From CAIWHR01 sp963781285 (GTDB lineage: Bacteria; Pseudomonadota; Gammaproteobacteria; Burkholderiales; Casimicrobiaceae), in the NCBI GenBank assembly GCA_963781285.1, contig CAWAFI010000025.1, positions 124,001 through 188,000 of the forward strand: a stretch of DNA of 64,000 nucleotides, written 5' to 3'. The notes beneath the pieces were generated by a model. That model ran no database searches, was not told the DNA's origin, and saw only the letters and a program-made list of their open reading frames with translations. Of the stretch, positions 9,309 to 17,794 are shown one piece after another (position 1 is the stretch's first letter; each line of letters opens with the position of its first letter). The position numbers and the translations under genes were made by a program.

Positions 9309-9974
9309 ATGATCAATCGATTCATCGCTCTTGCCGATGGGCTCAGCACGTTCGTCGGCAAGGCGTTCGCGTGGCTGGCGGGGCTATTGATGCTGCTTGT
9401 GTGCATCGAGGTCGTCAAGCGCTACATGCTGAACAATCCTACCGCGTGGATGACGGACGCCACGGCCATGATCTACGGCACGCTGTTCATGATGTGCGGT
9501 GCTTACACATTGGCGCAGGACGGACACGTGCGCGGCGACTTTCTTTACGGATCGATGCGACCTCGGCAGCAAGCGTCGCTCGACCTTGCGCTCTACATTA
9601 TTTTCTTCATTCCCGGAATCGCTGCGCTGATCCATTCGGGTTGGGATTTCGCGGCGATCTCCTGGAGGATTCAGGAGCATTCCAACATCACGGCCGAGGG
9701 CCCACCGGTCTACCCTTTGAAAACGCTCATTCCAATCGCGGGCGCTCTTGTGCTGTTGCAGGGCCTGGCCGAAATCCTCCGCTGCGCTATTTGCCTGAAG
9801 ACCGGCCGCTGGCCGGACCGCCTGAAGGACGCCGAGGAGATTGATGTGGTCGAGCAGCAGCTTGCCAGCAGCACGTACGTGGACGAGGAATCGCGCCAGC
9901 GGGCGATCGAAAGCGTGCACGAACTCGACGAAGCCGCACATCAGCGCATCGGCGGGCGAGGCGCCGAGCGATGA
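9309..9974 (+). CDS. dctQ: TRAP transporter small permease subunit (DctQ-like)
   Basis: Small membrane component of a tripartite ATP-independent periplasmic transporter. 221 aa with four hydrophobic segments in the DctQ arrangement: helix 1 around residues 15-35, then WMTDATAMIYGTLFMMCGAYTL, the DGHVRGDFLY signature typical of DctQ, and two further helices. A longer charged C-terminal tail of about 50 residues extends past the last helix. The ATG at 9309 gives MINRFIALADG; an earlier in-frame start at 9261 is less typical. The stop overlaps the large subunit by ATGA. No solute-binding DctP was found nearby, so the substrate is unknown. Confidence 0.88.
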   Translation: MINRFIALADGLSTFVGKAFAWLAGLLMLLVCIEVVKRYMLNNPTAWMTDATAMIYGTLFMMCGAYTLAQDGHVRGDFLYGSMRPRQQASLDLALYIIFFIPGIAALIHSGWDFAAISWRIQEHSNITAEGPPVYPLKTLIPIAGALVLLQGLAEILRCAICLKTGRWPDRLKDAEEIDVVEQQLASSTYVDEESRQRAIESVHELDEAAHQRIGGRGAER

Positions 9975-11857
9975 GCGATCCGGCACTCGGCCTCATGATG
10001 CTCGCACTCATCGTCGTCGTGATCATGATGGGCTTTCCCACGGCCTTCACATTGATGGGCTTGGGCATCTTCTTCGGATTCATCGCGTTCTATGATCCAT
10101 CGCAGCCATGGACAGAAAATCGGGTCTTCGACCTCATGGTCGAGCGCACTTACGGGGCGATGCTGAACGACACTCTGCTCTCGATCCCCCTGTTCGTGCT
10201 GATGGGATACGTGATGGAGCGCGGAGCGCTCGTCGACAAGATGTTCTACAGCATTCAACTTGCGTTCCGGAAGCTTCCAGCGTCACTCGCCGTCGCGACG
10301 CTGATCGTCTGCACGTTCTGGGGCATCGCGAGCGGGCTGGTGGGCGCGGTCGTCGTGCTGATGGGCGTAATTGCAATGAAGCCCATGCTCAAGGCCGGCT
10401 ACGACGTGCGTCTCGCTTCGGGTGTGATTACTGCAGGCGGGACGCTCGGCATTCTGATCCCGCCGTCGGTCATGATCATCGTCTACGCGGCGGTGGCCGG
10501 TCAGTCGGTCGTCAAGCTTTATGCGTCGGCGATGTTCCCCGGATTCTTTCTGTCGTTTCTGTACTTTCTGTACATCGTCGGATGGGCGCTCATCGATCCG
10601 AAAGTGGCGCCGCATCTGCCAGAGAGCGAGCTGCAGGTGCCGGTGCCACGATGGGTTACGGAGTTGCAGCGGCGCTATTCACACAACGTGGTGGCGAGCC
10701 TGTTTCGTGCCATCGTTGCGCCCGCTAGGGCGATTGCAATCGACGTCGACAACGAGCGCCTCGATTACGGCATGCTCGTGAAAAACTTCGTCGCCGCGCT
10801 CTTCCCGCTGATGTTTACGATTGTGGCCCTCGCCGGACTGTGGTGGTACGTGGTCATCCACCATGCGACCGATACTGAGCCGGCGCCACCCGCGACAAGC
10901 TCTGTTCAGCAACCGGCCGTACCCTCTGCGCCGGCGTCGGGCGCGGCGGAAGAGATGCCACAGGAGCTGGGTAGCGAGAATTACGAGCACGAACCCTCCG
11001 AGGCGCCCCAGCAAATGGACAGGCCGCAGCAGCTGGGCAGCCCGGAACTCAGAGCGCAAATTCAGGCAGCGCCCGCCGAGAGCGGTCCGACGGTGGAGTT
11101 CTATGTCTGGTTCTGGGCTTGCGCAGCGGCGTGTGCTGCCTTGTTGCTCTTCTACTATCTGAAGCTCGGCAGCGAGCAGTTCGTCATGCTCAAGATGCTG
11201 CTGGAGTCGGTGATGCCGCTCGGCCTTCTCACGATTCTGGTGCTGGCAGTCATCCTGTTCGGCATCACGACGGCGACGGAGTCGGCGGCGATCGGTGCCG
11301 CCGGCGCGTTCCTCCTCGCCCTGCAGGCAAAGACGCTTAACTGGCAACGGACAAAGGAGTCGATGTTCCTTACCGCGAAGACGACGGCGATGGTCTGCTG
11401 GCTGTTCGTCGGGTCGGCGCTGTTCTCGGCCGTGTTTGCGGTTCTCGGCGGCCAGCGGCTCGTCGAAACGTGGGTGTTGTCGTTCAACATGACGCCCGTA
11501 CAGTTCATGATGGTCTCACAGGCGATTATTTTCCTCCTCGGATGGCCGCTGGAATGGACCGAGATCATCGTCATCTTCGTGCCCATCTTCCTGCCGCTGC
11601 TGAAGCATTTCGCGATCGATCCGGTTCTGTGGGGCACACTGGTGTTCGTCAACCTGCAAGCGGCATTCCTGTCGCCTCCGGTGGCGATGTCGGCGTTTTA
11701 TCTGAAAGGGGTATCGCCGCCACACGTCACACTGAACCAGATCTTCGCGGGCATGATGCCGTACATGCTGATCGTGATCCTCTGCATGGTCATCATGTAT
11801 TTCTGGCCGGGGCTGACGCTCTGGCTCCCCGATTACCTGTACGGCGGCGCCGGGTGA
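9971..11857 (+). CDS. dctM: TRAP transporter large permease subunit (DctM-like) with hydrophilic insert
   Basis: Main transmembrane subunit of the TRAP transporter. At 628 aa it is about 200 residues longer than a typical DctM (about 425). Family signatures are GFPTAFTLMGLG near the N-terminus, SIPLFVLMGYVMERG, GGTLGILIPPSVMII, GITTATESAAIGA and SPPVAMSAFYLKGV. Between the two halves, residues about 296-375 form a Pro/Gln/Glu-rich hydrophilic insert flanked by extra hydrophobic segments, a layout known in a subset of TRAP large subunits. It starts inside dctQ. Nothing recognisable follows until the molbindin gene on the other strand. Confidence 0.9.
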   Translation: MSDPALGLMMLALIVVVIMMGFPTAFTLMGLGIFFGFIAFYDPSQPWTENRVFDLMVERTYGAMLNDTLLSIPLFVLMGYVMERGALVDKMFYSIQLAFRKLPASLAVATLIVCTFWGIASGLVGAVVVLMGVIAMKPMLKAGYDVRLASGVITAGGTLGILIPPSVMIIVYAAVAGQSVVKLYASAMFPGFFLSFLYFLYIVGWALIDPKVAPHLPESELQVPVPRWVTELQRRYSHNVVASLFRAIVAPARAIAIDVDNERLDYGMLVKNFVAALFPLMFTIVALAGLWWYVVIHHATDTEPAPPATSSVQQPAVPSAPASGAAEEMPQELGSENYEHEPSEAPQQMDRPQQLGSPELRAQIQAAPAESGPTVEFYVWFWACAAACAALLLFYYLKLGSEQFVMLKMLLESVMPLGLLTILVLAVILFGITTATESAAIGAAGAFLLALQAKTLNWQRTKESMFLTAKTTAMVCWLFVGSALFSAVFAVLGGQRLVETWVLSFNMTPVQFMMVSQAIIFLLGWPLEWTEIIVIFVPIFLPLLKHFAIDPVLWGTLVFVNLQAAFLSPPVAMSAFYLKGVSPPHVTLNQIFAGMMPYMLIVILCMVIMYFWPGLTLWLPDYLYGGAG

Positions 11858-12228
11858 AGATTCACGCGTCGATGGCACCCCCGGACCCCGTGGCACACGG
11901 CAAAGCGCTAGACCATGTAACCACGGCGCGACACGGTCCCCAAGGTGTTGGAAGATCCCGCGTCTCTTGTCGAACTCGGACGGCGCCATCCGGGCATCAG
12001 GTTGATGCCCGAGCTCGACACGGGCAATCGGGCGGGAGGTTGACGCCAGCCAAATCACGCTGGATTGCGTGGCTGCCTTACGGCGCCCTTCCCCGCCTAC
12101 GTGCTCTTGCGTCTTGCCAGCTCCGGAAGGGCTACGCGCTGCGGAGCGTCAAGCTTCGAAGCCATTTCATGCGGCGCGCGGCTTGGGCTGGAGGCAATCT
12201 TCCGGCATTTCCCGGCGTATAGGTGACG
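11858..12228. other. Intergenic region without a recognisable gene
   Basis: About 370 bases lie between the convergent ends of dctM and the molbindin gene. Reading frames exist on both strands but show no family motif, no convincing start and no codon pattern like the neighbours. I found no clear hairpin with a T-run. Confidence 0.4.
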
Positions 12229-12438
12229 CTAATCGACACCGACCAAGACGCTGCTGGCTTTGATCAGCACATGCGCCGGCTTGCCAGCGGCAAGGCCCAG
12301 ATTATCCGCCGATGCGGTGCTGATGACGGCGACGACATCGATACCCGGTGCGATCGACACCTTGACTTCAGTACTGACCGGGCCCTTCACAACGTTCTTG
12401 ATCGTTCCGGAGAAATGGTTGCGAGCACTGATCTTCAT
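12229..12438 (-). CDS. mop: Molbindin: single Mop/TOBE-domain molybdopterin or molybdate-binding protein
   Basis: A 69-aa protein made of one TOBE/Mop domain: MKISARNHFSGTIKNV, KGPVSTEVKV, then a SADNLGLAAGKPAHVLIKASSV tail split by the usual loop. Mop proteins form oligomers that bind molybdate or tungstate and act in storage or homeostasis in the cytosol. The start is the ATG at 12438 because the sequence from there is the complete domain; the longer upstream frame is not homologous. It is the last gene of the minus-strand tup/mod-like group, about 70 bases after the modA-like gene, which fits a joint role in molybdate/tungstate handling. Confidence 0.9.
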   Translation of the reverse strand: MKISARNHFSGTIKNVVKGPVSTEVKVSIAPGIDVVAVISTASADNLGLAAGKPAHVLIKASSVLVGVD

Positions 12439-12508
12439 CGAAAGCTCCCAAGAGTAGATAGACGCCGCCGAGGCAAGGAAGCCTTCGTGGCGCTGCCGGC
12501 AATATGTC

Positions 12509-13319
12509 TCATGGCAACGCAACCGGCGTGAAACCGTGCCGCCCAAGAATGGTCTGTCCCGGTACCGATAGCACGTACAACGCAAATCGCTGTGCCGACG
12601 GCGGTGCATCGTTCATGACAACGAGCGCATAGCTCGCGCCGACGGCCAGCGCATCCGGGATCGCTAGCATACGCGCGTCGGACACTTCGCGCATCGCCAC
12701 AACCGCATTGGTGCAGTAGGTCAGGAAGATATCGGCCCTGTGCTCGGCGATCAACAGGCCGTAGATCGAGCGATCTGCCGGTGCCTGAGGTGAGTCAGCG
12801 CCACCAGTCAGCTTGAGCGCCTTCTTGTCGAGAACGGCGTACGCTCCGGGACGCAGCTTGTCGGCCTTCTCGAAGAGCTGCCAAGCGTAGTCACCCGAAG
12901 GGTCCGCCTTGGGCGTCGACGTACCCAGCTTCACGGTCGGATCGAGCATGCGGTCGAGCAGGTTATCCGATCTGGCGTCGATACCCGGCGCAAGGAGGGC
13001 ACACAACTGATTGCGTGCAAACACGATGGGCGGCGCGGTGCGACCCGCATTGGCAAGCAGTTGCGCGTTCCTTACGTCGGCCGAAGCAAACACGCTCATC
13101 GGCTCGCCCTTCTCGATGCGCTCGCGCAGCAGTCCCGATGCGCCGAAAGTCGATTCGACGCGTGATTCCGCCCAATGCAGCGAATGCCTGCGTCATTTCG
13201 GCCATTACAGCGCGCAGGCTGCCTGCCGCGTACAACCGCAGCGCCGGTTCTTCGGCCAAAGCGCCACCGCTCACGAGGAGCAGTGCGAGCGCAAGTCCAA
13301 CAACTCCACGTAGACTCAT
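12509..13319 (-). pseudogene. ModA-like molybdate/tungstate-binding protein, frameshifted
   Basis: Predicted periplasmic oxyanion-binding protein of the ModA family. The signal peptide (MSLRGVVGLALALLLVSGG) and the strand LRLYAAGSLRAVM read in the frame starting at 13319. After FAALGG, near 13185, homology continues in the next frame with ESRVESTFGASGLLRERIE, then MSVFASADV and the full C-terminal lobe to TGA at 12509. One base is therefore gained or lost; no other damage is visible, so this is either a recent mutation or a sequence error. The start overlaps the tupA stop (ATGA), making it the fourth gene of the tupBCA transcript. Confidence 0.78.
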
Positions 13320-14152
13320 GCGCCGGTCTGCCCTGCGTTGGGGAAGAACAGCTGCTCGCCGTTGATCTTGTAGTCGGCGATCGCTTTCTGACCTTCGGGC
13401 GAAATTAGCCAGTCGATGAACGTCTGACCGAGCTCCTTCTTGATGCTCGGATGCTTGTCCGGGTTCACCAGCATCACGCCGTACTGGTTGAACAATTTTT
13501 TGTCGCCTTCGACGAGTATGGTCAGATCGCCGCGATTCTTGAAGGCCAGCCACGTGCCGCGGTCGGTCAGAATGTATCCATTCATCGACGCTGCGGTGTT
13601 GAGCGCCGGTCCCATGCCTTGGCCCGTGTCGCGGTACCACGGCCCCTTTGCCTTGTCGATGTCGACGCCCGCCGCCTTCCACAGATCGAGCTCGGCCATA
13701 TGCGTGCCGCTCTTGTCGCCGCGCGAGACGAACGGTGCTTTGGACGTTTCCACTTTCTTGAGTGCCTCCAGAATGTCCTTGCTGCCGCCGACTTTCGCCG
13801 GGTCGGATTTCGGACCGACCAGCACGAAGTCGTTGTACATCACGGGATAACGCTTGACCCCGTGACCCTCGGCGAGGAATTTCTCTTCGGCCGAGCGTGC
13901 GTGCACGAACACGACATCGGCGTCGCCACGTCGCGCGACATCGAGCGCCTGGCCGGTCCCCAAGGCCACGACGCGAACCTTGATGCCCGTCTTCTGCTCG
14001 AAGAGCGGAAGAAGCTGGCTGAACAGCCCCGACTGTTCGGTCGATGTCGTCGAGGCGACGGTGATGAATCGTTCCTGCGCCTGGGCGACAAGCGTGCCGA
14101 ACGCGATCAAAGCAACGAGGCCGATGGCGAAGGTGCGACGATGGACTACCAT
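13316..14152 (-). CDS. tupA: Tungstate ABC transporter substrate-binding protein
   Basis: Periplasmic tungstate-binding component. 278 aa with a Sec signal peptide (residues 1-25, ending AQAQ) and the TupA hallmark ASTTSTEQSGLF, whose hydroxyl side chains contact the oxyanion. Other family segments are ALGTGQALDVARRGDADVVF, PFVSRGDKSGTH, the GQGMGPALNTA loop and YILTDRGTWL. These TTTS-motif proteins prefer tungstate to molybdate; that is family knowledge, not measured here. It overlaps tupC by seven bases upstream and the modA-like gene by four downstream, so the four genes are one translation-coupled unit. Confidence 0.93.
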   Translation of the reverse strand: MVVHRRTFAIGLVALIAFGTLVAQAQERFITVASTTSTEQSGLFSQLLPLFEQKTGIKVRVVALGTGQALDVARRGDADVVFVHARSAEEKFLAEGHGVKRYPVMYNDFVLVGPKSDPAKVGGSKDILEALKKVETSKAPFVSRGDKSGTHMAELDLWKAAGVDIDKAKGPWYRDTGQGMGPALNTAASMNGYILTDRGTWLAFKNRGDLTILVEGDKKLFNQYGVMLVNPDKHPSIKKELGQTFIDWLISPEGQKAIADYKINGEQLFFPNAGQTGA

Positions 14153-14889
14153 GGCAATTCTCCCTCCAGAAATTGGGCGGCTTCGCGCGAAGCCGGGTGC
14201 CTGAAAAATCGATCCGCCGGTGAACGTTCCGCCAGACGCCCTTGATGCATGAACAGGATTTCGTCGCCGAGACGCCGTGCTTGTCCGAGGTTGTGCGTCA
14301 CCATCACGATCTTGGTTCCGCTCGCGTGCATCTTGGCGATGACCTTTTCGACTTCGTGGGTGGCGCCGGGATCGAGGCTCGCCGTCGGCTCGTCGAGAAA
14401 GAGCACCTCGGGGGAAAGCGCCGAGGCCCGGGCGAGCGCGAGCCGCTGCTGCTCACCGCCGGAGAGCACCCGCGCAGGACGGTGGGCAAGGCGCTCAAGG
14501 CCAACTCTGCGCAATGCATCCAGCGCCCGCGGCATTCGTTGCGCGCGCGGAACGCCGGCGATCGCGAGCGCGTAGACGACGTTGGCCACGGCCGTTCGAC
14601 GCAGCAGCACGGGCCGTTGAAAGACCATCGCCTGGCGCCTCGGCCCACCCGGCGGCTCCAGCGAAGTCCAGTTGATCGTGCCCGAAGTCGGATGGAGCAG
14701 CCCGTGGCAGAGCCGCAACAGTACGCTCTTGCCCGCGCCGTTCGGGCCGACAATGACTGTGCGTGGACCCGCGTCGATCTGCATCGAGATGCCGTCGATG
14801 ATGCGTCGATCGCCGACCGCAAAGACAACCTGATCAAGGCTGAGCGGAAGCAAGGAAGCTGGCGCGCGCATGTCCACGTCGGCGTTCAT
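14146..14889 (-). CDS. tupC: Tungstate ABC transporter ATP-binding subunit
   Basis: ATPase that powers the tungstate importer. About 247 aa with Walker A GPNGAGKS, a Q-loop MVFQRPVLL, ABC signature LSGGEQQR, Walker B VLFLDEPTASLD and switch His VMVTHN. The ATG at 14889 overlaps the tupB stop in an ATGA junction; a second ATG a few codons downstream (MRAPAS) is also possible. The C-terminal segment DRFFRHPASREAAQFLEGELPW is typical of TupC/WtpC-type ATPases and lacks the extra TOBE regulatory domain that ModC carries, in contrast to the modC gene 7 kb away. Confidence 0.92.
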   Translation of the reverse strand: MNADVDMRAPASLLPLSLDQVVFAVGDRRIIDGISMQIDAGPRTVIVGPNGAGKSVLLRLCHGLLHPTSGTINWTSLEPPGGPRRQAMVFQRPVLLRRTAVANVVYALAIAGVPRAQRMPRALDALRRVGLERLAHRPARVLSGGEQQRLALARASALSPEVLFLDEPTASLDPGATHEVEKVIAKMHASGTKIVMVTHNLGQARRLGDEILFMHQGRLAERSPADRFFRHPASREAAQFLEGELPW

Positions 14890-15590
14890 CCGTAGTGCTG
14901 CTGTGCCGTTTCCTTGACGATGTAGGCGGCCGCATTGAGCGCAAGCACGATCGTCAGCAGGACCATGCCCAGTCCAAGCGCGAGCGGCAGGTCGCCCTTG
15001 CTCGTTTCCAACGCGATTGCGGTCGTCATCACCCGGGTGACGCCGTCGATGTTGCCGCCCACGATGATGACCGCACCCACCTCGGCCGCTGCGCGTCCGA
15101 AGCCGGCCAGTACGAGGGTCACCAATGAGAAGCGCAGGTCCCACAACAGTGTGGCCGCGGCGCCCAACCGCGATGCGCCAAGCGACCGCAGCTGCTCGCG
15201 GTACTCCTGCCACGCGTCCTCAACCGCCTGGCGTGATAGCGCGGCGACAATCGGCACGATGAGGATGGTCTGCGCGATGACCATTGCCGTTGGCGTGAAT
15301 AGCAGGCCAAGCGAGCCCAACGGTCCCGCGCGCGACAGCAAGAGGTAGACGATCAGCCCTACGACGACAGGCGGAAAGCCCATGAACGCGTTGAGCACCA
15401 CGATGACCGAACGACGGCCGGCAAAGCGGCTCACCGCGATTGCCGCGCCAAGCGGAAGTCCGATAAGGCAGGCAATCGCGACGGCAGTCAAGCTGACGCG
15501 CAGGCTGAGGAGCACGATCTCCACCAGCGTGGGGTCGCCGCCCGCAATAAGATGCGCAGCCTGGGCGGCTGCTTCCGATACGCTATTCAC
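14886..15590 (-). CDS. tupB: Tungstate ABC transporter permease
   Basis: Inner-membrane channel of the tungstate importer. 234 aa with about five hydrophobic helices and the permease coupling loop (EAA-like) EQLRSLGASRLGAAATLL around residues 135-150, followed by AGFGRAAAEVGAVIIVGGNI, strongly characteristic of TupB. First gene of the minus-strand tupBCA group; its start at 15590 faces the divergent ModE/PBP-type regulator across about 115 bases that contain repeated ATATGC motifs. Transcription is probably controlled from that region. Confidence 0.92.
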   Translation of the reverse strand: MNSVSEAAAQAAHLIAGGDPTLVEIVLLSLRVSLTAVAIACLIGLPLGAAIAVSRFAGRRSVIVVLNAFMGFPPVVVGLIVYLLLSRAGPLGSLGLLFTPTAMVIAQTILIVPIVAALSRQAVEDAWQEYREQLRSLGASRLGAAATLLWDLRFSLVTLVLAGFGRAAAEVGAVIIVGGNIDGVTRVMTTAIALETSKGDLPLALGLGMVLLTIVLALNAAAYIVKETAQQHYG

Positions 15591-15610
15591 CCGCAGGCCG
15601 TCCAGAGGTA

Positions 15611-15711
15611 ATATGCATCAATATGCAACTATAATCGAGGCCCATTGGGGCGCCGCAATCATAGCGTGTCGATAGCAGTAAGCAAGATATGCACGGAGAT
15701 GCCTAATATGC
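15611..15711. promoter_or_regulatory. Four ATATGC repeats in the tupB/regulator intergenic region
   Basis: ATATGC occurs at 15611-15616, 15621-15626, 15687-15692 and 15706-15711. The first two are direct repeats spaced 10 bp (one helical turn) apart, close to the tupB start; the last overlaps the probable start codon of the divergent regulator. AT-rich repeats like these stand out in GC-rich DNA. They are plausible operator half-sites for the adjacent regulator, giving tungstate control and autoregulation; this is inference. Confidence 0.45.
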
Positions 15712-16812
15712 GGTTATTGCCGGACTGGCATGGGGGCTTTCGGAGGATCCGCCGCTACCGCTCGACCCGCGTCTCCTGCCACTCTTGAGAGCGATCGCTG
15801 AAATGGGGTCACTGACGGCGGCGGTCGCCGATCGCGGCATCTCGTATCGGGCGGCCTGGGGGCTATTGCGTGCCTACGAACGCAAACTCGGTAACCCGCT
15901 GGTCGTGCTGGAACGCGGCCGCGGCGCTTCGTTAGCGCTCCTTGGCAAGCGGCTGGTCGCCGCCGACGCAGCAGCGCGGCGCCGGCTCGCGCGCACTTTC
16001 CAGCGGCTCTCGCTGGAGTTGGATTCGGCGTCGGCGGCGAAGAGCATTGCGCTGCCACGCCTCGACGATCGCCGCGAGTCACGACCTCGCATTGGCGGCT
16101 TTGCGCGAAGCACTGGGACCGGGACAAGGGATTGAAGCTGGACCTATCGTTCATGGGCAGCCTCGACGCCCTCGTTCAATATGGCGCGGGACGAGTGGAT
16201 ATCGCTGGCTTTCATGTTCCGCTCGGCACGCAGCATGACGAAATCCGTAGGCTGGTTCTGCGATCGCTGCGGGCGCGGATCGATCGCCTTGTTCCATTTG
16301 CCGATCGCGAGCAGGGCCTGATCGTGCCACGCGGCAATCCGGAACGGCTGCAGTCCTTTCGCGACATCGCCGAAAAGCAGCTTCGCTTCGTCAACCGGCA
16401 GCGCGGATCCGGCACGCGATTATTGATCGATGGCCTGCTTGCGAACGGCGGCATCGACAGCGCGCGGATCGTCGGCTACGGGAATGAGGAATTCACTCAT
16501 GCCGCGGTTGCGGCGACCGTCGCCTCGAACGGTGCCGATGTAGGGTTCGGACTACGCGCGGCGGCAGCCAAATTCGCGCTGGATTTCGTCCCTCAGGCGC
16601 GCGAACGCTATTGGCTCGCGGTACGGTCCGCCACCCTGCAGTCGGTCCCGATGACGCGGTTCATTCAGATACTGCAAAGTCCGCTCTTCGCCCGGATCAC
16701 AAAGCGTTTGCCGGGCTATGACTCGATTGCTGCAGGGGCCATCGCCAACATTGAAGCCCTCCGTCCGGCGCGCAGCCGTCTCGCAGAGAAGCGGGCAGGA
16801 ACTGTTCCGTGA
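15708..16812 (+). pseudogene. ModE-type HTH plus PBP-domain molybdate/tungstate-responsive regulator, frameshifted
   Basis: Predicted transcription regulator of the tup genes. The N-terminal ModE/LysR-like helix-turn-helix reads DPRLLPLLRAIAEMGSLTAA, then ISYRAAWGLLRAYERKLG. Homology next continues in a second frame (STIAASHDLALAALREALG, around 16057-16130) and from 16132 in a third (KLDLSFMGSLDALVQYGAG, RGSGTRLLIDGLL, GNEEFTHAAVAATVASNGADVGFG). The last part is the PBP-like domain also fused to MoeA at 24.7-26.7 kb. Two single-base shifts near 16050 and 16133 are clear, and a third near 15728 would be needed to reach the ATG at 15708. Residues are otherwise preserved, so sequence error is possible. 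Divergent from tupB. Confidence 0.72.
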
Positions 16813-17020
16813 GAACCATGAGCCGCGACGCTGCGAACCGCTTCGATCGCATGGAACGGACGGGAGCATTCGAGGGCCGAGCGGCCGGCGGCGCCACCAG
16901 CGTTCGCAACGTCGAGATCGCCGTAACGGGCTCCGCGAGCCCGTCCGGATCGCCGCGTAACAAGCGGAATCTGGCGAACAAGCGATTTGCGATCTTGAAA
17001 ACCCGACAGAAAGCCTGCCC

Positions 17021-17741
17021 TTATCGATCCCCGTAGACAGGGATCGAAGCACCGTGAATGACCTTGGCATCAGCGCTGCACAGGAACAGGATCACGCGCG
17101 CGATATCCTCGGGTTTCGGCCACTTGGCAAATTCCGCCTTCGGCATCGCTTTGCGATTAGCCTCCGTGTCGATGATGCTCGGCAGAACCGAGTTCACTCG
17201 AACGCCGGTGCCGGCGACTTCCGCGGCAAGCGAATCCATCAGGGCGAGTGCCGCTGCCTTCGATGCCGCGTATGCCGCCGCACCGGCAGGGTGATCGACG
17301 CCCGCCTTGGCCGCGATGTTCACGATCGAACCGCGTCCCTGCTTCAGCATTGCCGGCACGACCGCTCGCGCCAGCGCGTAGCCTGAACGCAGGTTCATCG
17401 CCAGCATGCGATCGAAATCCTTCGTGTCGAGGTCCCACAGCTTCACGCCGCCGGTGTAACCGCCCACCGTGTTGACGAGGGCATCGAGCCGTTTGCGCTG
17501 GGCGACAATTCCTTCGATAAACCGACGCGATTCCGTTTCATCGGTGACATCGACCTGCTGGCCTTGGAGCCGTGGGCGGCTTGGCTCCTGCCGCCTGCAC
17601 CAACGCATCGAACTCCGCCTGCGTCCGGTACGTCACGATCACGGTGGCGCCTTCGTCCAGAAACGCCTGGCTCACTGCACGTCCCAACCCGCCGGTGCCT
17701 CCCGCCACGACCACCACTTGTCCCGCGAATTCTGCGCTCAC
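17021..17741 (-). pseudogene. Short-chain dehydrogenase/reductase, frameshifted once
   Basis: NAD(P)-dependent SDR. GTG at 17741 follows a GGAGG ribosome-binding site and gives VSAEFAGQVVVVAGGTGGLG with the TGxxxGxG cofactor motif. Near 17570 the frame changes and the rest follows: NTVGGYTGG, the NIAAKAG strand, and YAASKAA with catalytic Tyr and Lys, ending at TAA 17021. One indel within a GC-rich stretch explains everything. The gene lies 54 bases downstream of the Rieske/FAD reductase on the same strand, suggesting a common transcript. Substrate unknown. Confidence 0.75.
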
Positions 17742-17794
17742 TACCCCTCCTCCGCTCTTGCCGCGTCCGGCCACTTCGCAGTCAAGACATCGCC

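Noticed and set aside
11940..12055. Possible protein fragment (SLVELGRRHPGIRLMPELD) after dctM
   Set aside because: About 30 residues only, no start, no family recognised; could be chance in GC-rich DNA.
12509..15590. tup cluster as a phosphate or sulfate transporter
   Set aside because: The TTSTEQSG motif in the binding protein and AAEVGAVIIVGGN in the permease are tungstate-transporter features.
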